This document shows, piece after piece, positions 1 to 8,858 of a stretch of DNA of 38,982 bases. The position numbers were made by a program, and so were the translations under genes. Source of the stretch: Phycisphaerales bacterium UBA6054. GTDB taxonomy: Bacteria; Planctomycetota; Phycisphaerae; Phycisphaerales; UBA1924. Within the stretch, counting starts at the first letter, position 1; every line of letters starts with the position of its first letter. The stretch covers positions 1,510-40,491 of the forward strand of contig DIYM01000126.1 of NCBI GenBank assembly GCA_002429045.1, given 5' to 3'. The notes beneath the pieces are model-generated. The model was not told the DNA's origin and made no database searches. It saw only the letters and a program-made list of their open reading frames with translations.

Positions 1-336
1 CGCATCGACGAGATCGAGGCCCGGTTGCCTTCGAACAAGGAAGTCGACCAGATCGTCCGCCAGGTCTCGCAGCTGGCGGTCGAGTCGGGGCTCGATTCGC
101 CCTCGCTTCAGAACGAGAAGACGCTGACGGCCGCCCGCTACCTCGAGCAGCCGCTCAAAATCACGACCGAGGGAACGTTCGACGGGTTCTACGACTTCCT
201 GCTGTCGCTCGAGCGTCTGCCGCGGATCACTCGTGTGGTGGACATGAAGGTGACCGAGTCGCGGGACGAAGAGAAAGACATCAAGGCCGAGTTCACCCTG
301 AGCATCTACTTCCGCGAGGAGGGGAGCGCATCATGA
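1..336 (+). CDS. PilO-like type IV pilus/secretion inner-membrane protein (5' truncated)
   Basis: The reading frame is open from the first base of the window and ends at TGA 334-336, so only the last ~111 residues are present. The visible part is the periplasmic portion of a PilO/GspM-like protein: a charged stretch with coiled-coil character, then an alpha/beta ferredoxin-like fold with the segment LKITTEGTFDGFYDFLLSLE and a final beta strand (FTLSIYF). PilO proteins form an inner-membrane alignment complex with PilN and PilP in type IV pilus or type II secretion machines. The expected N-terminal membrane helix lies outside the window. The stop overlaps the ATG of the next gene (ATGA), indicating translational coupling. 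The family call is from sequence pattern only; a GspM-type name would fit equally well. Confidence 0.7.
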   Translation, partial: RIDEIEARLPSNKEVDQIVRQVSQLAVESGLDSPSLQNEKTLTAARYLEQPLKITTEGTFDGFYDFLLSLERLPRITRVVDMKVTESRDEEKDIKAEFTLSIYFREEGSAS

Positions 337-1034
337 CGGACAACCTGATGCCCACCGAGAACGAGGGCGGCCTGCCCGCCAACCTGACCGGCGAGTCCGA
401 CGACCTGGGCATGCCAGGCATCCCCGCGGCGCCCGTCGCGATGCCGCAGTCCAAGTCGAAGGTCTCCGGGCAGGTCGTGCTGGCGGGCGTGGTGCTGCTG
501 CTGGCGGGCGGCGCGATCTACGGGATGCGTTTCCTGGGGCTCAACGCCGCGTTCGGTGGCGAGGACATCAAGGTGGACTACACCGCCGAGAAGGGCGAGG
601 AGTCCGCCAAGCGCTTCGAGCGGGTGATGGCCGAGCTGGACGCGAGCATGAGCGCGGTGCAGGTCGCCGACGGCGGCTCGCTGGGGTCGGCTTCGTTCAA
701 CCGCCCGGTCGAGGACGAGCCCGAGCCCGGCGCGTACCAGGAGCCGACCGATCTGAACGACCTGGACCGCCTGGCGAGGCTCGCCGAAGAGCGTCGCCAG
801 CAGGCCGCCGAGGAACGCCTCGAACTGATCCGGGGCGAGCTCTCTCGCTTGAACGTGCAGGGCATCATCGGAGGGCGGATCCCCGCGGCCCGGATCAACG
901 GGCAGCCGGTCCGCGTCGGGCAGCAGCTCGGCGTGTTCGAGGTCGTCGAGATCTCCGGCAAGGGCGTGATCGTCGAAGCCGACGGCAGCAGGTACGAGCT
1001 CCGGATCGGGCTGCCGCCTCGGGCGGTCGAGTAA
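333..1034 (+). CDS. PilP/GspC-like inner-membrane protein of pilus or type II secretion apparatus
   Basis: The protein has 233 residues. A Gly/Pro/Met-rich cytoplasmic N-terminus (1-43) is followed by one membrane helix at about 48-67 (VVLAGVVLLLAGGAIYG), an acidic linker with a charged helical stretch (about 145-170, RLARLAEERRQQAAEERLEL), and a compact C-terminal beta domain (about 175-230). The C-terminal domain contains GGRIPAARINGQPVRVGQQL and a final hydrophobic strand. This architecture matches the homology region shared by PilP and GspC, which links inner-membrane assembly proteins to the secretin. The start ATG overlaps the PilO-like stop, and the GspE/PilB ATPase begins 56 bp downstream, so the three genes probably form one operon. 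I cannot separate a type IV pilus from a type II secretion assignment. Confidence 0.6.
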   Translation: MTDNLMPTENEGGLPANLTGESDDLGMPGIPAAPVAMPQSKSKVSGQVVLAGVVLLLAGGAIYGMRFLGLNAAFGGEDIKVDYTAEKGEESAKRFERVMAELDASMSAVQVADGGSLGSASFNRPVEDEPEPGAYQEPTDLNDLDRLARLAEERRQQAAEERLELIRGELSRLNVQGIIGGRIPAARINGQPVRVGQQLGVFEVVEISGKGVIVEADGSRYELRIGLPPRAVE

Positions 1035-1090
1035 GCGGGTGATGCGATCCCGGGCGGGTCGGAGCGCGGACACATCGGATCGGCGGGCAG

Positions 1091-3106
1091 ATGGCGGACA
1101 TCGATGACATCCTGAACGAACTCGGCGTGTCGGGCGAGGGCTCGAAGCGCGGGCAACGCCGCCTGCGCGAGCCGGAGAAAAAGAAGAAGCATTCGATCGA
1201 CAAGCGCCCGGCATCCTTCAGCCCCATCCCGTCGATGCCCTCGGGGCAACGCCTTTACGGAGAGGACGGCGAGGAGATCCTCGAAGACGACCCGGCGGTG
1301 CCCGTCGCGCCGCCCAAGCCCGGCGAGGTCACGGTCGGGACGGCCATCGATCAGATCTACACGCAGGACGATCAAGCCGGCGAGGGCGAATCCAGCGCCC
1401 CCGGGGGCATCCGCGACCTGCTCCTGTCGAGCGGGACGGTGACCCCGGGCGAGATGACCGCGGCCGAGCAGGTGCTCGGCCAGACACCGGGCGGTTCGCT
1501 GATCGACATCCTGATCGATCAGGGCGTGGACGAAGCGAAGGTCCAGGGGATCGTCGCGCAGGCGTCGGGCGTGCCGTTCGAGCGGGTCGACCTCGAGGCG
1601 GGACTCGACGGCGGGTTCGACGGGAAGATGCTCCAGCGCTTGGGCGCGGACTTCTGCAAGTCGCACCTGGTGCTGCCGATCCGCGTCGAGGGGTCTCGGG
1701 CTGTGGTCGGGACCACCAAGCCCGACGACGTGTTCCTGGTCGATGAGATCCGCGGACGCCTGGGCGTGCCGAGTGTCAAGATCGTGATGATCACCGCGGG
1801 CGACGTCCGCGGCGCGCTGGAACTGATCGGGGAGGACACCTCCGAGGGCGATGATCTGTCGGAGATCCTCGCCGATGTGGACGAGGGGGACGTCGAGGTC
1901 TCGCGCGAAGAGTCGAGTGAGGCGGTCGACCTCGAAGCACGCGCGGGCGAGTCCCCGGTGATCCGCTACGTGAACTACATCATCGCGAACGCGGTGAAGG
2001 AGGGCGCCTCCGACATCCACATCGAGCCGGGCGAGAAGAAGCTCAAGGTCCGGTTCCGAATCGACGGTGTGCTGTTCGAGATGATGAACCCGCCCGGGGG
2101 GATGTCGGCGGCGATCGTCTCCCGCCTGAAGATCATGGCCGACCTGGACATCTCCGAGCGCCGCGTGCCGCAGGACGGACGCATCCGCTGCGCGGTGCAG
2201 GGGCGGAAGCTCGACCTCCGCGTCTCGACGCTGCCCGCCGGGCACGGCGAGAAGGTCGTGATGCGTATCCTCGACACCAAGTCGATCAACGTCGAACTCG
2301 AGGACCTCGGCTTCGATGACCGGACGCTGGAGATCTGGAAGGCGCAGATCCGCCAGCCTCACGGGATCGTGCTCGTCACGGGCCCGACCGGCTCCGGTAA
2401 GACGACCACCCTCTACTCGTCGATGCGGCAGCTCGACAAGAACAAGCTGAATCTCTCGACGGTCGAGGACCCCATCGAGTACCACCTCGACGGGATCACG
2501 CAGACGCAAACGCACGAGAAGATCGGGATGACCTTCGCCAAGGCGCTCAAGGCGTTGCTGCGTCAGGACCCGGACATCATCATGCTCGGCGAGATCCGTG
2601 ACCATGAGACCGCGCACACCGCGGTCCAAGCGGCCCTGACCGGACACCTGGTGCTGAGCACGCTGCACACCAACGATGCGCCCAGTTCGGTCACGCGGCT
2701 GGTCAACATCGGGCTCGAACCGTTCCTTGTGGGCGCGGCGGTCAACGCCGTGCTCGCGCAGCGCCTGCTCCGCAGGCTGTGCCAGAACTGCCGGGCCAAG
2801 GAGGCGCCCTCCGAGGAGATGGGCGAGTTCCTCGAGATCCAAGGGCTGCCTTCGGGCGAGATGTGGGCGCCGCAGGGCTGCGACAAGTGCCGCAACACCG
2901 GCTACTCGGGGCGGGTCGGCGCGTACGAACTGCTCGCGATCGACGACTCGCTCCGCGATGTCGTCGCCCGGAACCCCAACGTGTCCGAGTTCCGTCGCAT
3001 GTGCCTGGAACGCGGGATGCAGTCCCTGCGACAGGACGGGATCAACAAGGCGATGGAGGGGCTCACGAGCATCCCCGAGGTCATCCGCGTGACCAGCTCG
3101 CACTAG
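1091..3106 (+). CDS. GspE/PilB-family secretion or pilus assembly ATPase
   Basis: This is the 671-residue hexameric AAA-like ATPase that powers pilus extension or type II secretion. After a basic, low-complexity N-terminus comes an MshEN-type domain (about 105-240, with GSLIDILIDQGVDEAKVQ), then the N2 domain with SDIHIEPGEKKLKVRFRIDG. The core follows: Walker A GPTGSGKT at 431-438 (Lys437), an Asp box region, Walker B-like DPDIIMLGEIRD at 493-504 and a His box with LSTLHTNDA. The CM zinc motif is intact, with CxxC pairs at Cys564/Cys567 and Cys597/Cys600. Length and domain order are normal for PilB/GspE, and the absence of a retraction-type short N-terminus argues against PilT. It is the last gene of the pilus/secretion group in this window. 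Confidence 0.93.
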   Translation: MADIDDILNELGVSGEGSKRGQRRLREPEKKKKHSIDKRPASFSPIPSMPSGQRLYGEDGEEILEDDPAVPVAPPKPGEVTVGTAIDQIYTQDDQAGEGESSAPGGIRDLLLSSGTVTPGEMTAAEQVLGQTPGGSLIDILIDQGVDEAKVQGIVAQASGVPFERVDLEAGLDGGFDGKMLQRLGADFCKSHLVLPIRVEGSRAVVGTTKPDDVFLVDEIRGRLGVPSVKIVMITAGDVRGALELIGEDTSEGDDLSEILADVDEGDVEVSREESSEAVDLEARAGESPVIRYVNYIIANAVKEGASDIHIEPGEKKLKVRFRIDGVLFEMMNPPGGMSAAIVSRLKIMADLDISERRVPQDGRIRCAVQGRKLDLRVSTLPAGHGEKVVMRILDTKSINVELEDLGFDDRTLEIWKAQIRQPHGIVLVTGPTGSGKTTTLYSSMRQLDKNKLNLSTVEDPIEYHLDGITQTQTHEKIGMTFAKALKALLRQDPDIIMLGEIRDHETAHTAVQAALTGHLVLSTLHTNDAPSSVTRLVNIGLEPFLVGAAVNAVLAQRLLRRLCQNCRAKEAPSEEMGEFLEIQGLPSGEMWAPQGCDKCRNTGYSGRVGAYELLAIDDSLRDVVARNPNVSEFRRMCLERGMQSLRQDGINKAMEGLTSIPEVIRVTSSH

Positions 3107-3142
3107 CGGGTCGTCCTGGCGCTCATAAAATACGGTGAACGA

Positions 3143-3166
3143 CTTATCAAATGATTAACGGATAAG
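3143..3166. promoter_or_regulatory. Inverted repeat in an AT-rich gap upstream of the porin/acetate module
   Basis: CTTATC at 3143-3148 is mirrored by GATAAG at 3161-3166 with a 12-base spacer. It sits in the only strongly AT-rich tract nearby (about 3121-3185), between the ATPase stop at 3106 and the porin start. Its position suits an operator or promoter for the downstream module. No clear -35/-10 pair was found, so this is inference from position and symmetry. Confidence 0.35.
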
Positions 3167-3203
3167 CTTGTGCGTTTTATCGCTTTCCGGTAGCCTCCGC
3201 CTG

Positions 3204-3223
3204 CCCGTGTCGCTCGACGCGGG
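3204..3223 (+). promoter_or_regulatory. Hairpin directly upstream of the porin ribosome binding site
   Basis: CCCGTGTCG and CGACGCGGG can pair with one G-U wobble, forming a stem of about 8 bp with a small loop. The hairpin ends five bases before the GGAGG at 3228-3232 that serves the TTG start at 3241. It could tune translation of the porin-like gene or be part of the transcription start region. This is based on symmetry only. Confidence 0.3.
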
Positions 3224-3240
3224 AGTTGGAGGCCCACCTC

Positions 3241-4476
3241 TTGCAAGTCCGACGGTTGCTCTGCGTTGGTTGTCTCGCGGCCACGGTGCCTGGCGCCGGT
3301 CGGGCCGTCGCCCGGACCGACGACGATTCCTTGGGTTTGCGGCATCTGCTCACGGCGGACGCGGGGTCGCGGTCGATCCTGGACGGTGCCGGGGGCGAGG
3401 CCGACCCCCCGGTCTCGGCGTCGGCGTTCATCCAGTTCCGCTACGTGGCGGATTACCAGGACCAGCAGGACGGAGAGGAGAATCTGTCGGTCGGGTTCGT
3501 GAACTCGCGCACGCGGGTGGGGCTGAAGGGATCGCTGGGCGAGAAGAGGCTGTCCTACTTCGTGTGGTTCGGGTTCACCGGGTCGGGGGCGTCGCTGCTG
3601 CTCGACGCGTGGGCCAAGTGGCAGGTCAGCGAGGATCTGGCCGTCCGTGTCGGGCAGTTCAAGCTGCCCACCTGGCACGAGTGGACCGTGTCCGAGACCC
3701 GCGAGACCTTCGTGGAGCGATCGGTTCTGGACGCCAGGTTCTCGCAGCTCTATTCACAGGGCGTAGAACTGGTGTGGCAGCGCGACGCGTTGCGGTTCGT
3801 CGGCGCGTTCTCGGACGGGTTGCGGAGTTGGAACGTCTCGGGGTCCGGTGACTCGCTCGGCGATCAGTGGGCCCTCACCGGCAGGGCCGAGTTGCTATTG
3901 GACGGCTCGTTCGCGCAGCGCGACGACTTCGAGTCGTTCCGCGACGAGGACCCGCTGTTCGTGATCGGCGTGGCGGGGCACGTTCAGGACGGAGCGACGA
4001 CCTCCGGCGCCGGCACGACGAACATCTACCGCAACGGGACGCGGATCACCCAGTGGACCGCCGATGCGCAACGCGGGTTCGGCGGGTGGTCCCTGTACGG
4101 CGCGGTCATCGGCAATCACGAGGAGCGACCGGGGGGGCAGCGGTTCGATCAGATCGGTGTGCTGCTCCAGGCCCAGGCCTTCGTCACCGACGACGTGCAG
4201 GTGTTCGCCCGCTACGAATGGGGCGACCTGGACGGGGAAGCGGCGTTGTTCGCGCTGTCGAGTCCGGGCGCGACAATCAACGACGAGCTCTCGCTCCTGA
4301 CGCTGGGTGTGACCCGCTTTCTCGCGGGTCACGCGTTGAAGCTGACCGCGGACGCCGGCGTCGCGTTCGACGAGGTGTCCGGCGCGTGGCGCGGCGCGGG
4401 GGCCGGATGGCAGGGCGACGACGTGAACGCCGGGGCCGAGTTTGTGATCCGCGCCCAGTTCCAAGCGCTGTTCTGA
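3241..4476 (+). CDS. Outer-membrane porin-like protein (phosphate-selective porin O/P type)
   Basis: A TTG start at 3241 is chosen because GGAGG (3228-3232) lies 8 bases upstream and the resulting N-terminus is a good signal peptide (QVRRLLCVGCLAATVPGAG, cleavage near AVA-RT). An in-frame TTG at 3226 is the alternative. The mature protein of about 390 residues has alternating hydrophobic/polar strands rich in aromatic residues (FIQFRYVADYQDQQ, LSYFVWFGFTG, WQVSEDLAVRVGQFKLP). It ends in a terminal aromatic residue (FQALF), typical of outer-membrane beta-barrels. The strand GQFKLP followed by ETRETFVERS resembles porin O/P-like proteins. The DUF4212/symporter/acsA genes follow on the same strand 51 bp later, so it may serve as the outer-membrane entry route for acetate or another small organic anion. 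That substrate is inferred from context only. Confidence 0.7.
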   Translation: MQVRRLLCVGCLAATVPGAGRAVARTDDDSLGLRHLLTADAGSRSILDGAGGEADPPVSASAFIQFRYVADYQDQQDGEENLSVGFVNSRTRVGLKGSLGEKRLSYFVWFGFTGSGASLLLDAWAKWQVSEDLAVRVGQFKLPTWHEWTVSETRETFVERSVLDARFSQLYSQGVELVWQRDALRFVGAFSDGLRSWNVSGSGDSLGDQWALTGRAELLLDGSFAQRDDFESFRDEDPLFVIGVAGHVQDGATTSGAGTTNIYRNGTRITQWTADAQRGFGGWSLYGAVIGNHEERPGGQRFDQIGVLLQAQAFVTDDVQVFARYEWGDLDGEAALFALSSPGATINDELSLLTLGVTRFLAGHALKLTADAGVAFDEVSGAWRGAGAGWQGDDVNAGAEFVIRAQFQALF

Positions 4477-4527
4477 GCACGGCCGATCGAATCAGGGGCG
4501 GGCGTCCGCCGCGGGAGACAACCAGGC

Positions 4528-4794
4528 ATGCCAACAAACGACACCGACGCCAGAGCCAAGTACTGGAAGACGAACCTGATGTACCTCGCGGTGCTGCTCT
4601 CGGTCTGGTTCGCGGTCAGCTACGGCTGCGGGATCCTGCTTGTCGATGAGCTCAACCGGTTCCGCATCGGGCAGGCCAAGCTCGGCTTCTGGTTCGCGCA
4701 GCAGGGATCGATCTACGTCTTCGTCGTGCTGATCGCGGCCTACGTGGTCCTGATGAACCGGCTCGATCGGCGGTTCGGGTTCCGGGAGGAATGA
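4528..4794 (+). CDS. DUF4212 small subunit of a VC_2705-type sodium:solute symporter
   Basis: An 88-residue membrane protein with two helices (about 17-37, LMYLAVLLSVWFAVSYGCGI, and about 60-78, SIYVFVVLIAAYVVLMNRL) ending in the basic RLDRRFGF tail. The start of the protein (KYWKTNL) and the GQAKLGFWFAQQGSIYVFV core are typical of DUF4212 proteins, which are found next to VC_2705-family symporters and are thought to be their small partner subunit. Its TGA overlaps the ATG of the symporter gene, so the two are translationally coupled. Confidence 0.9.
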   Translation: MPTNDTDARAKYWKTNLMYLAVLLSVWFAVSYGCGILLVDELNRFRIGQAKLGFWFAQQGSIYVFVVLIAAYVVLMNRLDRRFGFREE

Positions 4795-6728
4795 GCATGA
4801 ATGTGCAGGCGTGGACGTTCCTGATCGTCGGGCTGAGTTTCGCGTTGTACCTCTACATCGCCTGGCGGGCCAGAGCCGGTTCGGCGGGCGAGTTTTACGT
4901 GGCGGGGGGCGGCGTTCCGCCGCTGGCGAACGGGATGGCGACCGGGGCGGACTGGATGTCCGCGGCGTCGTTCATCTCGATGGCGGGCATCATCTCGTTC
5001 GCGGGCTACGACGGCAGCGTGTACCTGATGGGCTGGACGGGCGGGTACGTGCTGCTCGCGCTGCTGCTGGCGCCGTATCTCCGCAAGTTCGGGCGGTTCA
5101 CCGTGCCCGATTTCGTCGGCGACCGGTGCTATTCGAGCTTCGCCCGTGTCGTCGCCGTGATCTGCGCGATCTTCATCAGCTTCACCTATGTATCGGGCCA
5201 GATGCGGGGTGTGGGCGTTGTCTTCAGCCAGTTCTTGTCGGTGGACATCACGCTGGGGATCGTGATCGGCATGGCGATCGTGTTTGTGTACGCCGTGCTC
5301 GGCGGGATGAAAGGGATCACCTACACGCAGGTCGCGCAGTACTGCGTGCTCATCTTCGCCTTCATGGTCCCCGCGATCTTCATGGCGCTGCTCTTGACCG
5401 GCAACCCCGTGCCGCAGGCGGGCTTCGCGGACCATCTGGGCGGCGAGGTCGGGTCGCAGATCGCAGCGGAGCTGGGGGTCTCGGATGGCAAGAAGATCGC
5501 CCTGCTGGACGCGATGGACCGCATCAACACCGAACTCGGCTTCAACGCTTTCACCGACGGGAGCAAGTCCCGTCTGGACATCTTCATGATCACGATGGCG
5601 CTGATGGTGGGGACCGCCGGCCTGCCGCACGTGATCATCCGGTTCTACACCGTGCCGACCGTGCGTGACGCACGCCTGAGCGCGTTCTACGCGCTGCTCT
5701 TCATCGCGATCCTCTACACGGCCGCGCCCGCGGTCGGCGTCTTCGGGCGGATGAATCTGATCCACGCGGTCGAGCACGCGGTGTACGACCCGTCGGCGAG
5801 CGCCGAGGAAGACAAGGTCGTCCCCGATTGGTTCCGCGAGTGGGAGGACACCGGTCTGCTCGCGTGGGCGGACAAGAACGGCGACGGACGCGTGGATTAC
5901 CTGAGCGGGCGAGTGTTCGCCGACGGATCCAAGGACAAGCCCGCGTTCGCCGGACCCGCGGATGACGACACCGCCCGGGGCGAGCACGGGCAGCGTCTGC
6001 TGACCAACGCCCTCTCGGAGAGCCCCAACGAGTTGTACGTGGACCGTGACATCATGGTGCTCGCGAACCCACAGATCGCGAGACTGCCAAACTGGGTCAT
6101 CGGGCTGGTCGCGGCGGGGGGTCTGGCAGCGGCGCTCTCGACCGCCGCGGGCCTGCTGATGGTGATCTCCAGCGCGGTCAGCCACGACCTGCTCAAGGGC
6201 GTGCTGATTCCGAAGATCACCGAGAGGCAGGAGCTGTGGGTGGCGCGTGTGGCGGCCGCGTTCGGCGTGTTCGGAGCCGGCCTGGTCGGCATCTATCCGC
6301 CCGGGTTTGTCGCCGAGGTGGTGGCGCTCGCGTTCGGGCTCGCGGCCAGCAGCTTCTTCCCGGCGATCCTGCTGGGGATCTTCTCCAAGCGTGCCAGCCG
6401 CGAGGGCATCGTCGCGGGCATGATCGCGGGGATCGGGTTCACGATCGGGTATGTCGTCCTGTTCAGCTTCGGCTGGGCGGACGGCGTCCTCGCCTCGATC
6501 ACCGCCTGGGAGCCGGGCATGGATAAGAAGGACTTCTGGCTCTTCGGCGTCAGCCCGGCGGGTATCGGGTCGGTCGGCATGCTGATCAACTTCGTCTTCG
6601 CGATCGCGATCAGCGCCGTCACGAAGCCCCCGCCCCAGGAGATCCAGGAACTGATCGAGGACATCCGGGTTCCCAAGGGCGCGGGCGAGGCCCACGAGAT
6701 GCAGATCCCGCCGGACATCGAGGATTGA
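4791..6728 (+). CDS. Sodium:solute symporter, VC_2705/ActP-like (probable acetate or monocarboxylate uptake)
   Basis: A 645-residue SSS-family (solute:sodium symporter) permease with about 13 hydrophobic helices. Recognisable parts are the N-terminal helix with FYVAGGGVPPLANGMATGAD, the SFISMAGIISF segment, the SFTYVSGQMRGVG helix, GTAGLPHVIIRFYTV and LAAALSTAAGLLMVISSAV. An insertion of about 90 residues between membrane segments holds an EF-hand-like loop, DKNGDGRVDY, starting at Asp361. Such an insert is, from memory, a feature of the VC_2705 subfamily and not an anomaly. The ATG at 4791 follows GGAGG and overlaps the DUF4212 stop. An acetyl-CoA synthetase gene lies 73 bp downstream, supporting acetate or a similar short carboxylate as substrate; the exact substrate is inferred. 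Confidence 0.92.
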   Translation: MSMNVQAWTFLIVGLSFALYLYIAWRARAGSAGEFYVAGGGVPPLANGMATGADWMSAASFISMAGIISFAGYDGSVYLMGWTGGYVLLALLLAPYLRKFGRFTVPDFVGDRCYSSFARVVAVICAIFISFTYVSGQMRGVGVVFSQFLSVDITLGIVIGMAIVFVYAVLGGMKGITYTQVAQYCVLIFAFMVPAIFMALLLTGNPVPQAGFADHLGGEVGSQIAAELGVSDGKKIALLDAMDRINTELGFNAFTDGSKSRLDIFMITMALMVGTAGLPHVIIRFYTVPTVRDARLSAFYALLFIAILYTAAPAVGVFGRMNLIHAVEHAVYDPSASAEEDKVVPDWFREWEDTGLLAWADKNGDGRVDYLSGRVFADGSKDKPAFAGPADDDTARGEHGQRLLTNALSESPNELYVDRDIMVLANPQIARLPNWVIGLVAAGGLAAALSTAAGLLMVISSAVSHDLLKGVLIPKITERQELWVARVAAAFGVFGAGLVGIYPPGFVAEVVALAFGLAASSFFPAILLGIFSKRASREGIVAGMIAGIGFTIGYVVLFSFGWADGVLASITAWEPGMDKKDFWLFGVSPAGIGSVGMLINFVFAIAISAVTKPPPQEIQELIEDIRVPKGAGEAHEMQIPPDIED

Positions 6729-6801
6729 TGGCGGGCCGGATCGACGATCTACTACAGTTTCGCTATCGAGTTTGTAACGCGGTTCCCACGGAGTCCATGA
6801 C

Positions 6802-8808
6802 ATGTCCCAACCCAGCATCGAATCCACGCTCCACGAGGACCGCGTCTTCCAGCCGCCCGCGCCGTCGGATGTCGGCGCATCGGATTGGCTCGTCGGCTCG
6901 CTCGCAGAGTACGAGACGATGCACAAGCGTTCCATCGAAGATCCGGAAGGGTTCTTCGCAGAGGTCGCGGCTGGCTTCCATTGGTACAAGGCCTGGGACT
7001 CGGTGCTGGAGTGGGACGCGCCTGATGCCAAGTGGTTCGTCGGCGGGCAGACCAACGCCTGCTACAACTGCGTCGACCGTCAGGTGGATGACGGCTTCGG
7101 CGACCGCCCCGCGATCATCTGGGAGGGCGAGCCTATCGAGAACGGCGTCCCAGAGACCCGCACGCTGACGTACGCGGATCTTCAGGCCGAGGTCGGCAAG
7201 TTCGCCAACGTCCTCAAGTCCCACGGGGTCACCAAGGGCGATGTCGTGACGATCTACATGGGCATGGTGCCCGAACTCGCGGTCGCGATGCTCGCGTGCG
7301 CACGGATCGGTGCGCCTCACAGCGTGATCTTCGGCGGGTTCTCCTCCCAGGCGATCGCCGATCGGGTGTGCGACGCGAAGTCGAAGGTCATCGTCACGTG
7401 CGACGGTGCGTGGCGTCGGGGCAAGGTCGTCCCGCTCAAGGAGAACGTCGACAACGCGATCAAGATGATGGGCGACCAGGGCGAACAGCCCGTCGAGCAC
7501 GTCTTCTGCGTCGGGCGCTGCCACAACGATATCGCGTGGGGGGCGCTCGACCGGTGCTACAACGAAGAGATGTCCAAGGCGTCGCCCGAGTACGCCTGCG
7601 AGCCGATGGACAGCGAGGACATGCTGTTCCTGCTCTACACGTCCGGCTCGACCGGCAAGCCCAAGGGCATCGTGCACACCACCGGCGGTTACATGGTCCA
7701 CACCGCCATGACCGCCAGGTACACCTTCAACCTGATCCCCGACTCGGGCCAGGTCTATTGGTGCACCGCCGACTGCGGCTGGATCACCGGGCACTCCTAC
7801 ATCATCTACGGCATCCTGCCCAACCGCGTTCCCACGCTGATGTACGAGGGCGGGCCCGACTACCCCACCGCCGCCCGGTTCTGGCAGATCGTCGAGCGCC
7901 ACAGGGTCACGCAGTTCTACACCGCACCGACCGCGATCCGCGCGTTCATGAAGTGGGGCGACGAGCATCCCGCCAGCGCGGACCTCAGCTCGCTCCAGGT
8001 CCTCGGCACCGTCGGGGAGCCGATCAACCCCGAGGCGTGGGTGTGGTACCGCGAGCACATCGGGCGCGGCGTCTGCCCGATCGTCGACACCTACTGGCAG
8101 ACCGAGACCGGCGGGCACGTGATCACGCCGCTGCCCGGCGCCACGCCCTGCAAGCCGGGATCGTGCACGCGCCCGATGTTCGGCGTGGACGCCGCCATCG
8201 TCGACGCCGACGGTGCCGAGCAGCCCGCCGACGCGGGCGGGCTCATGGTCATCCGCAAGCCCTGGCCCGGCATGCTCCGCGGGGTCTTCGGAGATCGCCA
8301 GCGTTTCATCGACACCTACTGGAGCACCGTCAGGATCGACGGCGAGCCGGTGTACACCGCGGGCGACGGCGCGCGGCGCGACGCCGACGGCAACTTCTGG
8401 ATCATGGGACGCATCGACGACGTCATCAACGTGTCCGGCCACAGGCTGGGCACGATGGAGGTCGAGTCCTCGCTGGTCGCGCACGAGGCGGTGAACGAGG
8501 CGGCCGTCGTGGGCGTGCCGCACGAGATCAAGGGCACCGGCATCGCCGCGTTCGTCAGTCTCGTGCCGGGCAAGGCGGCGGGCGACGAACTCAAGGACGC
8601 GCTCCGGGCGCATGTCTCGAGCGAGATCGGCCCGATCGCCAAGCCCGACCAGATCCGCTTCACCGCCGCCCTGCCCAAGACCCGCTCGGGCAAGATCATG
8701 CGGCGGCTGCTGCGCTCGATCGCCGCGGGCGAGACGGAGATCAGCCAGGACATGTCCACGCTCGAGGACTTCAGCGTGGTCGCGAAGCTGGCGGAAGACA
8801 AGGAGTAG
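6802..8808 (+). CDS. acsA: Acetyl-CoA synthetase (acetate--CoA ligase)
   Basis: This enzyme converts acetate, ATP and CoA to acetyl-CoA, AMP and pyrophosphate in the cytoplasm. The 668-residue length is normal for the family. Visible motifs include the P-loop-like YTSGSTGKPKG starting at Tyr279, the acetate/AMP region with DTYWQTETGGH, the hinge GRIDDVINVSGHRLG, and the C-terminal TRSGKIMRR with the catalytic, acetylation-prone Lys631. In many bacteria that lysine is regulated by Pat/CobB-type acylation. The second of two close ATGs is chosen: GGAG at 6790-6793 is 8 bases upstream. With the porin, DUF4212 and symporter genes it forms an acetate uptake and activation module. Confidence 0.96.
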   Translation: MSQPSIESTLHEDRVFQPPAPSDVGASDWLVGSLAEYETMHKRSIEDPEGFFAEVAAGFHWYKAWDSVLEWDAPDAKWFVGGQTNACYNCVDRQVDDGFGDRPAIIWEGEPIENGVPETRTLTYADLQAEVGKFANVLKSHGVTKGDVVTIYMGMVPELAVAMLACARIGAPHSVIFGGFSSQAIADRVCDAKSKVIVTCDGAWRRGKVVPLKENVDNAIKMMGDQGEQPVEHVFCVGRCHNDIAWGALDRCYNEEMSKASPEYACEPMDSEDMLFLLYTSGSTGKPKGIVHTTGGYMVHTAMTARYTFNLIPDSGQVYWCTADCGWITGHSYIIYGILPNRVPTLMYEGGPDYPTAARFWQIVERHRVTQFYTAPTAIRAFMKWGDEHPASADLSSLQVLGTVGEPINPEAWVWYREHIGRGVCPIVDTYWQTETGGHVITPLPGATPCKPGSCTRPMFGVDAAIVDADGAEQPADAGGLMVIRKPWPGMLRGVFGDRQRFIDTYWSTVRIDGEPVYTAGDGARRDADGNFWIMGRIDDVINVSGHRLGTMEVESSLVAHEAVNEAAVVGVPHEIKGTGIAAFVSLVPGKAAGDELKDALRAHVSSEIGPIAKPDQIRFTAALPKTRSGKIMRRLLRSIAAGETEISQDMSTLEDFSVVAKLAEDKE

Positions 8809-8810
8809 AA

Positions 8811-8837
8811 AAGGGCCCGCAGGCGGTGCGGGCCCCG
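8811..8837 (-). terminator. Rho-independent terminator between convergent acsA and protease genes
   Basis: GGGCCCGCA at 8813-8821 pairs perfectly with TGCGGGCCC at 8827-8835 across a 5-base loop. Read on the minus strand, the stem is followed by TTTT, as expected for an intrinsic terminator of the protease gene ending at 8859. The same stem lies just after the acsA stop and may also serve acsA, though without a T-run on that side. Confidence 0.75.
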
Positions 8838-8858
8838 GCGCTCAAACCGGACGAGCAA

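Noticed and set aside
578..3103. A very long open frame on the minus strand (841 codons) across the PilP-like and ATPase genes
   Set aside because: It lies fully opposite well-supported genes, is rich in Arg/Asp/His/Leu as expected from the complement of GC-rich codons, and shows no domain. The same applies to the long antisense frames at 4740-7055, 6763-8613, 23442-25409 and 30759-33146.
5871..5900. EF-hand-like DKNGDGRVDY loop in the symporter as an unusual domain fusion
   Set aside because: To my recollection such an insert is usual in VC_2705-type symporters, so it is described with the gene and not treated as novel.
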